Assembly: GCA_033558025.1 (NCBI GenBank)
Contig: JAUCEF010000016.1
Location: 2,418,001-2,482,000, forward strand
Direction: 5' to 3'
DNA length: 64,000 nucleotides
Source: Phytophthora sp. 'mugwort'
Lineage: Eukaryota; Oomycota; Peronosporomycetes; Peronosporales; Peronosporaceae
Of this stretch, positions 22,306 to 32,879 are shown piece after piece (the first letter of the stretch is position 1; each line of letters opens with the position of its first letter). The notes under the pieces were generated by a model. It saw nothing but the letters and a program-made list of their open reading frames with translations. It was not told the DNA's origin and did not search any database. The translations under genes were made by a program, and so were the position numbers.

Positions 22306-23888
22306 ATGAACCTCAGCAAGATCTTCGCGCACATCGCTTTGCTGGCGCTGACCATGGGGTCTCTAGCGGACGCCTCCGTTCCAGCCGTGGTCCCCAACGC
22401 GAACTCCATGGCTCGTCACAATAATGCTCTGCGTAACCTGAATGTAGCCGGCACGGGCACTGGGGTCACCACGAGCCCCACCGACCCGACTACGGACACC
22501 GCGAGTAATTCGGCTACCCAGCAGAGTTCGACGACCGCGAGCACTCCGTCGGATGACGCGATCACTGCATCGTCGCCGTCCACTTCAATCACCCCGACGG
22601 ACACCACGGCGCAGGGCTCCGACCCGACTACGCAAGGCACCGACACAACCAGCACCGGTACCACGAGTGGTACGGATACCGAACTAACCAGGACGGGAAC
22701 AACGGACTCTGCTGAAGCTCCGTGTGCTAGTGGAGATCGGACACGACGGGCGTCAGGAGAACCCCCGGCACTAATACCACCTCGACCGACGCAACGGACC
22801 CGAGAGGAGCTGACACCACCTCAACTGAGACCACGTCACAGCAAACACCTGGTACTTCTGGCAGGGGGACTACTACCGCAACAACCGAGACTCGTCGTTC
22901 CGGCGACCGCAGCTCTACCGGCAACTGGGAGACCTCAACGGACAGGGGAACCCTCGGCACGGATACCACTACGACTGGCACTAACGCACAGCAGACACCA
23001 GGCAGTCCGGTTACGACTGGAACGGCCGGTACGTCGGGCTGGGGGACAACTGACACGACTTCTGCGGAGACACCGGACTCCGGTGACAAGAGCTCGACGG
23101 GAACTTCGACGGGCACAACGTCGACCGATACCTCTGCCCACCAGACTAACGGCACTTAAAAAATCATGGACACCACTGAGCAAACTGGAACGGTGACGGT
23201 CGCTTCCGACACGAATGGGACGGGATCGTCCGACATAACGTCGGCATCGTCAACGGACAGGTGGATCGAAATCACTAACAGTCCGAGCACGTCGACCGGA
23301 AGCACCACCACGGGTACGAACACCACCGGCACGACTACGGATACGACTTCAGGCATGACTGGTGCGTCGACGACGACGGGCTCAAGTGCTCTAACGACGG
23401 ATACTACCTCGTCGGGTATGCCCGACATCTCAGTGACCGCGACTTCGAACACCTCTGCTCCAACGACCTCCTCGACTTCTTCGGCCTTGGACCTAACACT
23501 GTCCACAACGACCACAAGCGCCGCCAATCCAGGCAATACCAGTGTATCGACTGCGACCGCGTCGTCTTCCAACACCTCGTCTACGGACCCGTTTACGCTC
23601 GGACGAGTCCACCACGCAGCACTCGGTCACGCAGTCGCGCACCCGTTCGCGTCGCCGCTAAGAGGTCTTCTCAACACGCAAGAGGACAACTGCGGCATCG
23701 GTGGAGCAAGTCGTCATTCATTGTCATGCGCGGAAGCAAATGAACTACCAGACGCGCTAATCTCCGTACCGAATCTCCAATTCAGTGTCGTAACCATCGT
23801 AAATAATGCGTTTCCTCCACAAAGTATCTATAGGAGGCACTTGTCCCCATGTGAGCTTTGTACTTCTCCACTTCCAATAGTCATCTAG
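22306..23888 (+). pseudogene. Secreted Thr/Ser-rich mucin-like protein, frameshifted
   Basis: The ATG at 22306 opens MNLSKIFAHIALLALTMGSL followed by ADAS: a positively charged start, a hydrophobic core and a small-residue cleavage region, a good signal peptide. After about 45 more residues the protein becomes a long Thr/Ser/Gly/Asp-rich tract, expected to be heavily O-glycosylated and exported to the wall or cell surface. At about 22735 the Thr-rich reading jumps from frame 1 to frame 0; a TAA at 23157-23159 interrupts that frame, which then continues to 23888 (ATG at 23166). The tract ends in a non-repetitive segment (FTLGRVHHAALGHAVAHPFA). No RxLR motif is present. It is either a pseudogene or a gene with sequence errors or unseen introns; the composition across the breaks argues for one original gene. 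Confidence 0.6.
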
Positions 23889-24437
23889 CGTCTGATCCCT
23901 ACGTACGTACCTATTACCAGTAGTGACTACCTTACTAGGCATAATATGACTGACGTTGGGGAGGTGCTTTTGGATGTGACTAGCGACACCGGTCGGACAA
24001 ACGCATATCATACCCTTATGACAATAGAGGGGTTTCGAAATTGCCTTTTCACTGCCACTACCCTCACAGCCTGTGCTTGGTGGTAGTGAAAGCCATTTCG
24101 ATTTTTTTAGATTTCGGAGGTTCACTTACCCTCACATTTTGCCTACCGCACAATACTGAATAAGCGACTACTGTTCACTACGGTACGGTGGAGCTGAGTG
24201 GCGTTGACGCCGCAGAAGCGATAGTACCAAGCTTCAGTGTCCGCGCGCTCGCCACGTCTGTCCCAAGCTCTGCATCACCGGCACCGCTGCCTTGGGTGCA
24301 GCGCATCCGTAGCACCAACAGCGTCGCTCTCCAGGCGTAGCGCTGTCATTATGCTGTCTCTGAGCGGTACGGTTTTGCGTGCGTGTTGTCGATGTAGTAT
24401 ATATTCTCACTGAGCTGTTCCTCACGGCAGACTGCGC

Positions 24438-25484
24438 TTGATGCAGAGCGAGGCACTTGAGCTTCTCACCGTGCTCGTCCAGTACGGGGAGGAGAACACG
24501 TGGCTGGAGCTGGTGGCGACCGGTGCCGTGCACGCACCCGAGCGGCCTCTAATCCCGGCTGTTCGGTTCGACCTGCTCGCGTGCACAGACGCGAACGCTG
24601 AGGGCGACTTTCGGCTTCCTGTGGGCGGTATCCTCCGGCTTGTTGCGCTCTGCGCCTGCCGGCGGTCATCGTCATTGAGCGTGGTGACAGCTGCTCTGTG
24701 GAGGAGGCCATGTGCATTCTTATGTACCGCCTCAGCTATCCTCGATGGCTTTACGACATGTAGAGCAAGTTCGGCCGCGCGAGCTGCACGTTGTCGTGTA
24801 TATTTCTGTACATGGGTGCGTATGAATGCTGTTGCTCACTACATCATTGCTGTAATGAGGTTCCGACAATTGCATTTTGATGTTGTAGTGGACATCATAG
24901 ACACCGGGATAGAAGGGAAGCTTTACTTCCACAAGAGGCTCATCAATGAGCGAATCGAATCGTACTGTTCTGCAATCTCGGCACGAGCTCCTGTTACTAG
25001 GGTGTTTGCTTTTCCAGATGGAACTAAAATTCCTACCTGCCAGCCGAGTGCACGTGAGCGGCGGCGCGCTGAGAACTTACAAGCCCAAGTCTATAGCGGC
25101 CAAAAGAGAGTTCACTGCATCATCTACCAAGGTATGTAGCCCTTCAATGTAGCCATGCTATCGTTTGCAAGTGCACCTCTTCTGACAAGTGCATCTCTGC
25201 TGGCTACGCAGGGCTTACGGTCCCGAATGGCTTATGCATCCACTTCTGGGGGCCATACGAAGGGCTCCGCCATGATAGCACTGTGTTTGCGGCAAGCAAA
25301 TTGCTTCCATATTTCGAGAATAACGATCACATCTTTGCTGGGAAGGCCATCTTTGGGGACGCAGCGTACCCTTTGAGCAAGTACTGCGTCACTGAGTTCA
25401 AATCTGCAGTTCTAACAATTCACCAGCGCATTTTCAATCGAGAAATGAGTGTTGTGCGCACATCTGTTGAATGAAATTTCAAGC
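24438..25484 (+). pseudogene. Harbinger relic C transposase
   Basis: Plus strand. The N-terminal frame contains LLACTDANAEGDFRLPVGGI followed by LRLV, and, after a frame change, VIVIERGDSCSVEEAMCILM and YRLSYPRWLYDM: the helical pre-catalytic region of a PIF/Harbinger-like (DDE_Tnp_4) subfamily common in oomycetes. After more breaks the catalytic part reads PNGLCIHFWGPYEGLRHDST (second Asp region G-P-x-E-G-x-x-H-D), then IFGDAAYPLSKY (G-D-x-A-Y) and REMSVVRTSVEW-like residues with a stop where Trp is expected (third acidic residue region V-E-W). It is a different subfamily from relic B. Confidence 0.65.
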
Positions 25485-25694
25485 TCATAAGACTACTTGG
25501 GCTTTCATTTCGTATGCAAAGGGACTCAAGCTTCGGCTGAGTCCTGTAGGCAAATACGTGCGTGTTGCCATGTTCCTCACGAACTGTCAGACGTGCTTTC
25601 GTGGAGACAACCAGATCAGTGCTTTTTTTTCAGCCTCCATTGCTTGAGGACTACCTAGAGGACTAAGCCACAAAGTAAAACTAGCAGATTCTGC

Positions 25695-26192
25695 CTACTT
25701 CTTGACTAGCAATTTAAGTACTTGCAGAAGGCGTTGCTGGTACTCACGGCGCTGCGCCTCGACGGCAAGGCGATCTTGTCTCTCTTGCTCCCACTGCTGG
25801 CGCCGAAGCTCTAACTCCTTCTCCTTGTGCTTCCGCAGCACCTCCGCCAGCTTTGCGAACTTGTTGCGACTCTGGCTGGGCCGCGTATCTCGTCCTCGCC
25901 AGGAGGGTCGCGCCGCTTCAGGCGCTGAGCGGCAAGCTCCCGGACCACCTCGCCGGCTTCTCGGCGGCAAGAGCTTTTGCCCGAGTCCCCTCATTGGCCT
26001 TGTCCTGCGCGTGCCGGTGCTCGTCGACGAGCAAGAGGAGCTCCTGGAGAAGCTCATGCTTGAGCTCGTACTCTTCGCTGACGCCCAAGCTCTTGGTCGC
26101 CATTTTGTTGTTGGTGCTTGCACTCTCTGACAGCCACATAATCGAATTAGAGAATAGTAGAGCCACAGTAGAGCACACAGACCATCTCCCAC
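25695..26192 (-). pseudogene. Harbinger relic C coiled-coil partner, C-terminal part
   Basis: Minus strand. The C-terminal part is a Glu/Arg/Gln-rich coiled coil (FAKLAEVLRKHKEKELELRR, then QQWEQERQDRLAVEAQRREY), ending in LLQVLKLLVKK. It faces the relic C transposase, matching the layout of relics A and B. The N-terminal Myb-like domain would lie at 26200-26560 but only scattered pieces can be read there. Confidence 0.5.
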
Positions 26193-26787
26193 GTACCTAG
26201 GAGTAGATTAAAGCGATTCTGGGCCGTCTTCGCGCTGAGGTTGTCGCACGAGAAAACGTCGGATGCATTCAGGGCGTCTGCCACGCGCTGCCACGTCTCC
26301 ATTACTTTGCCGTAACCTCTCTTGAAGGGCTCCTCGACGATATTTGCTTCAGAAGAAGCGCGTCATCGGTGTCTGTGAAGTTTTGCGCTTGCCTTCCACT
26401 ATTGCGACGCTTCTGAGAGAATCAAAGTGCTGCGGGGCCTGCTTGAGCGAGCAGCTTCGCCGCGGGGATGGTGGTGAGGGAAGTGAAAGCTGTCACCACA
26501 TTTGGCGCTTTCACTACGATTTTGTAATGAAGTAGGGGAAGCGGTGTTTTAAACAGCTCTTTTGGTGGTAGTGGCAGTGAAAGCGCCCTCGAAACCTCTC
26601 TGATGTACTGGAAACTTCGTCCTCGTGTCAGGTTAGTTCGGACCGGTATACTAATCACAAACTGGTGAAGCGTGAAAAAAATCTTGAACGCAAAGCTGGC
26701 GGAAAACCGGTGACTTTGGGATTAAAGTTGAGTTTGATTTGACAACTTACCGAACAATCAAAAAAAATTGATTCGTTTTTTTCGTAC

Positions 26788-29688
26788 TTAGCGGGAATTT
26801 GGCGACGTTGAAGTGAAGGTGGCAGCTTGCAAGATGGCTACACCGCCCGAAGTGAAGGGATGGCTACGGTTGCGTTGTCTGGTCCTGCTCTCGATGGATT
26901 CGAGCGCCTTGCGACGCAGGAAAGGTGTGTCTCGAGGACTACCGATGACGACGTCAGCGTCTTGGAGCTCGTCCTCGCCTTCAAGCACCGGCTTGACGCG
27001 GGGACTCGGGCGCGTCTTGACAGCATCCGAATGCGCGTCCACTGCAGCGTAGAAGCGCACGAGCTCGTGGAAGAGCGCGAGCCGCAGCGCACTGGATACG
27101 TAGTAGCTTCCTGGAGGCAGATTGGGCACAAGGCGACGCAGTTCAGCAATCAGCGCGGCCGAGAGGGGGATCCCCACTACGAGATGAAGCTTAACGACTT
27201 GATCGTGCTGCTTGGACGGTTGCAGCTTGCTGTGAGGTGGGAAACACGGTGAGCCAGGCAGCACGTAGCCCTCCAAGTTCTCAGGTGCAATGCGCGGCCC
27301 GACGGGGATCTCCACTCTTCGCTCTCGTAGTGTAGACAACGGGTCGGTTTGACACGACGCGTCCAATGCGACGATGATGTGTGCAGGTTTGTCGCCGCGG
27401 ATGGCCGTGTGGATGGCCATCGCGGCTGCTACTGCCCTCGTCCGGGTATCAGGAGACGGGAGAATCTTTGTTAACTGCTCGTGGATAGCTTCGATCTGTG
27501 TTCTTCCGCGTTGACTGCGCTTTGAGGACGTCGACATGGCCAAAATGGCGGCGCGCAGAAGCGTTTTGAGCGGCGTCGCCGAGTTGACAGGCTGGGTCAC
27601 GTCTTCGTTCTGGTCTTGAAGCCTCATGGTCGGACCTGAGTACTGGCGTAGTGCATTATACAACACTTTCAACGACTCCTTGGCACGTTTCAAGCGCTCG
27701 CTGCGACGTGCCAGCTCGGCGTGGAACTTGGTCTGGATCAGCCGCAAAAGCCCATCAATTTCCAGTCGGTGGCGTTCACGTTCAATAGCTTGATGTTTCG
27801 AGTATTGTTCAATCACCAGTCTCTTGTATTCCTGTAACCCGTCAATGTACTGCTGCTTGAGCCCGTCCACTTCGTGTTCGTACGTCTTGCGCAGCGTCTC
27901 CAGCTCTGTTCGAGGCACCATCTCTCCAGTCACAGTCACCGACACGTCGACGGGGCTTGGCTGAATTCCATTCATTCGTGACCGATTCCGGTCTTCATAC
28001 TGGGCAATGCTTTCGTCTATCGTTACGTCACTCTCGACTGACGGGAGAATTGGAAACACTGTGGCCACCACGTGCTGCATCACGAGGTTTAGTTCCCTCT
28101 CGTCTCGTTCCACTTCGTCAGCTTCGTCGTCCTTATCACTGTCATCAACTTCGCTGTCACTGCTCGACAGCTCATCGTCATCAGGTATTGCTGGCAGCAC
28201 TGGCGTCGTGGAGAAAGATGGATTCGAATAAGGTCGAGTCGCAGCTCCATTTCGTTGTCGTTTGCGAGCATTGATACCAGGAGCATTTTCACGTAACCTC
28301 AGCGCAAATGTCGTCACAGAAGCGGCACTAGTCTCCGCCAGTTTGTTCTTATCTTCCTTAATTCTGGCTTTGCGTTGTTCTCCGAATCGAGCTTGCACGT
28401 CTCGCATCCGCCGTGACAGCTCCGCGTTTTCCGTTTCCAGTTCTTCCTTGTCCTTTTCCACGGCCAGCAACGTCCCCTCGAGCTCACGAATTTTGTCCTC
28501 CAACTCTTGCAGATCCTTGTGGTTGCCATCGGCATTGAGTTTGGTCTTGCGTTTCTCCTCTAACGTTTTCGCTTTGGCCCTTCTGGCCTCAGCCTCAGCA
28601 CCAGCAAGTGCAGCGGCTTGAGCTGCAGCTTCGGCGCGACTGCGAGCAGCTTCACTCTCTTTAAAGCGCTCCATCTCTTGAGTCTTCGCTTGCAGCACAA
28701 ACATGTGCTTCATAATGTCTTCGCTCTGCACACGAACTTTGGCTTCGAGCTCTTGTACTTTTGTCTCCGCTGCGGCGGCAGCCTTGGCACTTGCCTGGTA
28801 TTTGTCACGCCACGAAGCTGTAAGCGCGTTGGCTGCCTCGCCTGCTTTCTCATTATTCTCCTGGGTATGACGAAACTCCTCTGCTTGTGCTCGCAGTGCT
28901 CTCTGGATCTTCGCAAGCTCCTGAGCTTGTTGCTCACTAGCCACTCGTGACTCTTGTTGCACGTGCAGCGCTTCCTGCAGCTGAGCTGCCATCGAGTCTT
29001 TTTCACGATGCAGCGCATCAATTGTGCTCCTCAGTTGGCGTTCTCGAATGACATGTGACGAGTTCCTGGCGTCTTCTTGCTCACTGTCGTCTAATGACAT
29101 TCCGTTCGCTGTTACAGACTGCAGAGCCTGATGAATCTGTGAAAGTCGCTGATGCCTCCGTGCTGCCTGTTCCTCAGCCGCAGTAAACACGTCCCCGACT
29201 TTCTGTCCCCCATTACCGATAGCAGCATTCACTTCTGGGTCATCGCCAAAGTCAGCGATGATTGACCGTTCCGTGTGTGTACTAGTACGGGCTAACGCGC
29301 GATGTGTTGCTAGCAGGACGTCACCAACTCGCCACCGGGCCGGCGTCCGCGCCACCTTGTCTGCGAAACTATCTTCTTCCTCCTCTTGGAGCTCCTCGTG
29401 ATCCGCAGCAGCAACGGCATCGTCATAACGACGCACCAGCTCCTCCACTCGTGATTGGATTTCGGCAATCTTTGGATTAATGTCTTCAGATGCTGCAGGG
29501 GACACTACTGCTGCCAGCATCGCAGCACTGGGGTAGTTTAAGTCCGAACCGCGCTGTAACCCCGTCGGGGTCGTGGGAGCAGGCACACTTCTGGGTAGAC
29601 GTACAGCAACCTGTCTTCTAGGTGACGGAATGTACCGACCCGGTGCTTGACCAGGTAATGGCGGCCCAACGCCACTACGGCTCGTCAT
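26788..29688 (-). CDS. 966-residue coiled-coil protein
   Basis: Uninterrupted frame; I start at the ATG at 29688 (MTSRSGVGPPLPGQ), since the frame only extends further upstream through a GTG. Residues 1-60 are Pro/Arg-rich. A long coiled coil follows from about residue 85 to 460 with dense Glu/Lys/Ala heptads (for example EARRAKAKTLEEKRKTKLN), then an acidic Asp/Ser stretch (ELSSSDSEVDDSDKDDEADE), a second coiled coil around residues 590-670, and a globular, coil-free C-terminal third. No catalytic motif is visible. Such architecture fits a cytoskeletal, basal-body or centrosomal protein, but I do not recognise the family. It lies 287 bp from the CLC gene, on the same strand and downstream of it. 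No intron signals were needed. Confidence 0.85.
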   Translation of the reverse strand: MTSRSGVGPPLPGQAPGRYIPSPRRQVAVRLPRSVPAPTTPTGLQRGSDLNYPSAAMLAAVVSPAASEDINPKIAEIQSRVEELVRRYDDAVAAADHEELQEEEEDSFADKVARTPARWRVGDVLLATHRALARTSTHTERSIIADFGDDPEVNAAIGNGGQKVGDVFTAAEEQAARRHQRLSQIHQALQSVTANGMSLDDSEQEDARNSSHVIRERQLRSTIDALHREKDSMAAQLQEALHVQQESRVASEQQAQELAKIQRALRAQAEEFRHTQENNEKAGEAANALTASWRDKYQASAKAAAAAETKVQELEAKVRVQSEDIMKHMFVLQAKTQEMERFKESEAARSRAEAAAQAAALAGAEAEARRAKAKTLEEKRKTKLNADGNHKDLQELEDKIRELEGTLLAVEKDKEELETENAELSRRMRDVQARFGEQRKARIKEDKNKLAETSAASVTTFALRLRENAPGINARKRQRNGAATRPYSNPSFSTTPVLPAIPDDDELSSSDSEVDDSDKDDEADEVERDERELNLVMQHVVATVFPILPSVESDVTIDESIAQYEDRNRSRMNGIQPSPVDVSVTVTGEMVPRTELETLRKTYEHEVDGLKQQYIDGLQEYKRLVIEQYSKHQAIERERHRLEIDGLLRLIQTKFHAELARRSERLKRAKESLKVLYNALRQYSGPTMRLQDQNEDVTQPVNSATPLKTLLRAAILAMSTSSKRSQRGRTQIEAIHEQLTKILPSPDTRTRAVAAAMAIHTAIRGDKPAHIIVALDASCQTDPLSTLRERRVEIPVGPRIAPENLEGYVLPGSPCFPPHSKLQPSKQHDQVVKLHLVVGIPLSAALIAELRRLVPNLPPGSYYVSSALRLALFHELVRFYAAVDAHSDAVKTRPSPRVKPVLEGEDELQDADVVIGSPRDTPFLRRKALESIESRTRQRNRSHPFTSGGVAILQAATFTSTSPNSR

Positions 29689-29975
29689 GCTTGACACGAC
29701 TGCAAAACAGACACTCAACAAGCAGGAGCACACGTCAGCGTAAGACTCAGAGGAGTATTTTTAGGCGAGCACAAGAACAGGAACATAAACTACACAATTA
29801 TGCACAAAGTCACATGGTCATTGCCGAGCGGAATTTGGAAGTGGTCTGTGGTCTTGGGGTCCTCTTTGTGAACTTTACCTCGCCGGACTAGTCCTGGCCA
29901 GTCTCGTGTCGGTTCCTGGATAGAGAGAACCACCGATAACAGCGCTCGATTAGGCTGCTACCGCCGGCCACGGCT

Positions 29976-32879
29976 TTAAGAATTGTCGTTGATACTGATC
30001 AGTTTCTTCTCCACGTCCTCGAACCGCTCCGAGCCTGATCGATCACGGTGGAAGTAACCCTGGATGCGCTGCTTCTCTGTCTCGCTGAGGGACTCGAGGC
30101 AGAATTTGAGATGTGCCGGTGTCAGGTCCTTTCGGGTAATCAAACCACGCACTTCATTTCGTCGGTTCAACACAATAAGGTGACGCAGTCCCAATGATCG
30201 GAACATCCGGAACGCGCGCGGCACCGGCGTCTGCTCCTGAACAGTGTGGGGTGTGGGATTCATATATGGCGTCAGATCCATCCACAAGTCCCGCTCTTCG
30301 TCGTCCAGCTGAATGTCATTGATCGACGGGTATCGCGGGTAGCTGCCTTCCATGTCGCGGTACGACAGCGCATACTGGTCATTGTACAGCAGCGTCGTGT
30401 CGCCTGCGGGCGTGCGCACGAACGGCTCTGGCTTCTCAATGAAAAAGTCCTTGCGCTGGAGCAATACGGCCAGGTGGTGGCGGTTGATGATCCCTGCGAA
30501 GCGAGGAGACTTCCGCTTGGCGCCTAAGTTGAGCCGGTGGCCACCCCCGGCGGCATCCTGGCTGCGAGGCACAACCACAGGGAAACCGCCGTGGTTGCAG
30601 TTCTTGAGCACATCGTAGATTTCACCGACCTTAGCGATCTGAGGCACGCACGTCGGCGGCGAGCTCATGATGTTAAGCGCACGGAGGAAGCGCGCGTAGT
30701 AGGGAGGGTCGAACTCGAGAAACGGCAGGTGATTCAGGTGGATATGGATGTCGTACAGGCCTTCATTGAAGCTATTGCCAACCCAGCGAGCTGCCATGAG
30801 CGACACCATGATAGGAAGACCCCATTCAATCACACCCGTGCACTCGAGGATGATAACTGTCAATGAAATGGTCATACGAGCCATGCCACCAAGCATACAA
30901 GCCGAACCGATCAGCGCGAACATTCCATCCTGAGCACCCACAGGGAAACCAAAGTAATGAACGATCATGACACAGATACGGCCATAAGCAGCTCCAGCAA
31001 GTAGACTTGGTACGAACAAACCCGACGGCACGGCAATGCCGTACGTCCAGCACGCGAAGATGTAGAACACGACGAAGAACATACACAACGAGAACGGCGT
31101 GAAGCTGGCATCGCCCGTGAAGTGCAGCAGTTGTTTCATACTGGTAGCGTAGTTGACTGTGAACAGCGACGCCAAGTCGTTAAACTGACCCTCGGGGCAG
31201 TAAAACCGCGAGAGCGAGTCGCTATAGTCGCCAGCGAGGTCGCGACAGGTACCGAAGTGGTAAGACAGCCAGAACGACGCCGTGGCCATGCTAAACGCGA
31301 TCAACAGAGTCTCACCGAAACGAAGCAAGCGGTGGGTCACGTAACGCTTGCGGAACTTGGTCAGTACCGTGTTGGCACCGTTAAAAGCCGCACCAAATAG
31401 GCCGCCAACCATGCCCATCAGGATGAACACGGGCACATCGAGCACCTCGTACGCCTTGCTGCCTGCAAACTGTCCGAACGTGAAGGTCCCCGTCTGAGTG
31501 CCCATAGTGCCGCCAATGAAGACATGACCCACGCCAGGCGCCGAGCCGCTCGACTCGCTGGCCTCCATGAACGACATGAAGTAGTTGAGCACGAAGGCGG
31601 ACACCATGGCGCAGAAGAAGGTACGCCACGTCAGGTTCTGATGCCAGAAGGAAGCGCCTTCCTCCAGTGCGAACAGAACGCCACCAATAGGGGCGCCAAA
31701 GGCAGCCGCCACACCAGCAGCAGCACCACACGAGATAAAGTCGCGCTTCTCCTTGTCGTTACGAAAGCCCTTGAACTTGGTCCAGCTCGTGTCCAGTCCG
31801 AAGCTCGACGACTTGCCCTGTGACAGACCAGCACCGATCACTGAGCCACTGTGGATCATAGGACCTTCCTTACCGACGGGCAGTCCCCCGGACACACTGA
31901 AGAGGATGCCAAACGCCTTGCAAAACAGCGTCTTGAGACGCACTACGCGGTGGATCTTAATACCGTTCAGCGTTGCTTTGATCTCTGAGATACCGGACCC
32001 GCCAGCCACGGGACACAGAATAGCGACACAGTAACTAGCAACAGAAACGAAGCCCACACTAACGAGGGCGTAGATGAAGTACCCGGTACCAAAGCTGCGT
32101 GATCCGTTCATCTCGCCCGCCACGAGAGACTCCATCGAGGCGGTACGGAAAGTGGACAGCAGCGATGTCCAGAACTCGACAAAGCAGGCGACCAGCGCCG
32201 TTCCTAGTCCCACGCCGAACGTCATGACCCAACGCGCAATATTGAGCGAGCGGATGGCGCTCTCGGTCTGCTCTTGGTCGTGTTGCATGTTGACTCTGCT
32301 CTCGAAAAAGTCGTAATTGAAGGACTCGCGGTGCTGCGCCTTGGCTCGCTTCTCCTGGTCCTTCTCCTTCTGCTCTTGCTTGCGCGTGGCGGCCGAAAAC
32401 GGGTTGCGTCCTTTGCCCTTGAGCCAGTCCAGCAGCGTGGTGCCATTGCGCTGTCGCAGGGCCTCCTCGATCTCGAAGCGTGAGAACCGCGCGCCAGAGT
32501 ATAAATCGCTCGGGAAAGAGTGTGTGCGCTGCACGCCGTATGTCTGGAACTGGTCACGCACGTGCGACTCGACGGCGCCGAACTGCGAGAACTGTGGCGT
32601 GGCGCGGCGGCTGTTGGGCCGCCAGCTCGGTGAGCGCGGGCCATCCAGCACGAAGCGCGGCATTGGCGAGCGCAGGATGGAGGACGGCGAGCGCAGAGCG
32701 GAAGCCGTGCGAGCCAGTGCCGGGAAGCGGCGCGGCGTGTCGGCGACGACCACGTCCTTGTCCGAAGACTGCGTGTCGCTCTTGTCGTCGACGACGCCTG
32801 ATATGGACACGCGCACGGCGGTGGGGGTGGACAGCGCCAGCAGCGCGTCCGTCTCCGAGGGCTCACGGGGGGACGCCAT
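29976..32879 (-). CDS. CLC-type chloride/proton antiporter (CLC-6/7-like)
   Basis: 967 residues from ATG 32879 in one exon. A cytosolic N-terminal region of about 210 residues is followed by the CLC membrane domain and two CBS domains. Signature stretches: GGSGISEIKATLNG, VGKEGPMIHSGSV, GAPIGGVLFALEEGASFWHQ and AVPSGLFVPSLLAGAAYGR. The Glu in G-K-E-G-P is the gating glutamate, and the E-E-G-A-S-F-W block carries the internal proton glutamate of eukaryotic exchangers, so 2Cl-/H+ exchange in an endomembrane compartment is expected rather than a channel. The selectivity loop reads GSGIS where most family members have GSGIP; Ser at the second position predicts chloride over nitrate. The CBS pair lies at about residues 740-800 and 880-940. 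CBS domains in this family regulate gating and may bind nucleotide. Confidence 0.95.
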   Translation of the reverse strand: MASPREPSETDALLALSTPTAVRVSISGVVDDKSDTQSSDKDVVVADTPRRFPALARTASALRSPSSILRSPMPRFVLDGPRSPSWRPNSRRATPQFSQFGAVESHVRDQFQTYGVQRTHSFPSDLYSGARFSRFEIEEALRQRNGTTLLDWLKGKGRNPFSAATRKQEQKEKDQEKRAKAQHRESFNYDFFESRVNMQHDQEQTESAIRSLNIARWVMTFGVGLGTALVACFVEFWTSLLSTFRTASMESLVAGEMNGSRSFGTGYFIYALVSVGFVSVASYCVAILCPVAGGSGISEIKATLNGIKIHRVVRLKTLFCKAFGILFSVSGGLPVGKEGPMIHSGSVIGAGLSQGKSSSFGLDTSWTKFKGFRNDKEKRDFISCGAAAGVAAAFGAPIGGVLFALEEGASFWHQNLTWRTFFCAMVSAFVLNYFMSFMEASESSGSAPGVGHVFIGGTMGTQTGTFTFGQFAGSKAYEVLDVPVFILMGMVGGLFGAAFNGANTVLTKFRKRYVTHRLLRFGETLLIAFSMATASFWLSYHFGTCRDLAGDYSDSLSRFYCPEGQFNDLASLFTVNYATSMKQLLHFTGDASFTPFSLCMFFVVFYIFACWTYGIAVPSGLFVPSLLAGAAYGRICVMIVHYFGFPVGAQDGMFALIGSACMLGGMARMTISLTVIILECTGVIEWGLPIMVSLMAARWVGNSFNEGLYDIHIHLNHLPFLEFDPPYYARFLRALNIMSSPPTCVPQIAKVGEIYDVLKNCNHGGFPVVVPRSQDAAGGGHRLNLGAKRKSPRFAGIINRHHLAVLLQRKDFFIEKPEPFVRTPAGDTTLLYNDQYALSYRDMEGSYPRYPSINDIQLDDEERDLWMDLTPYMNPTPHTVQEQTPVPRAFRMFRSLGLRHLIVLNRRNEVRGLITRKDLTPAHLKFCLESLSETEKQRIQGYFHRDRSGSERFEDVEKKLISINDNS

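Larger units (their letters stand above)
24027..26598. mobile_element. Harbinger relic C, delimited by its TIRs
   Basis: The left end at 24027 reads GAGGGGTTTCGAAATTGCC, then TTTTCACTGCCACTACC. The right end, read on the minus strand from 26598, is GAGGTTTCGAGGGCGC, then TTTCACTGCCACTACC. These form imperfect TIRs of about 33-36 bp with a small length difference. Inside are a plus-strand transposase relic and a minus-strand coiled-coil partner in convergent order. The element lies about 140 bp downstream of the mucin-like gene. Confidence 0.7.

Noticed and set aside
22306..22480. RxLR-type effector
   Set aside because: The signal peptide is good, but no R-x-L-R or dEER motif follows; ALRNLNV is not a match.
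22416..23575. Long minus-strand frames opposite the Thr/Ser-rich gene
   Set aside because: They arise from the biased codon composition of the plus strand (ACC/ACG give Val/Arg on the reverse); the plus strand has a signal peptide.
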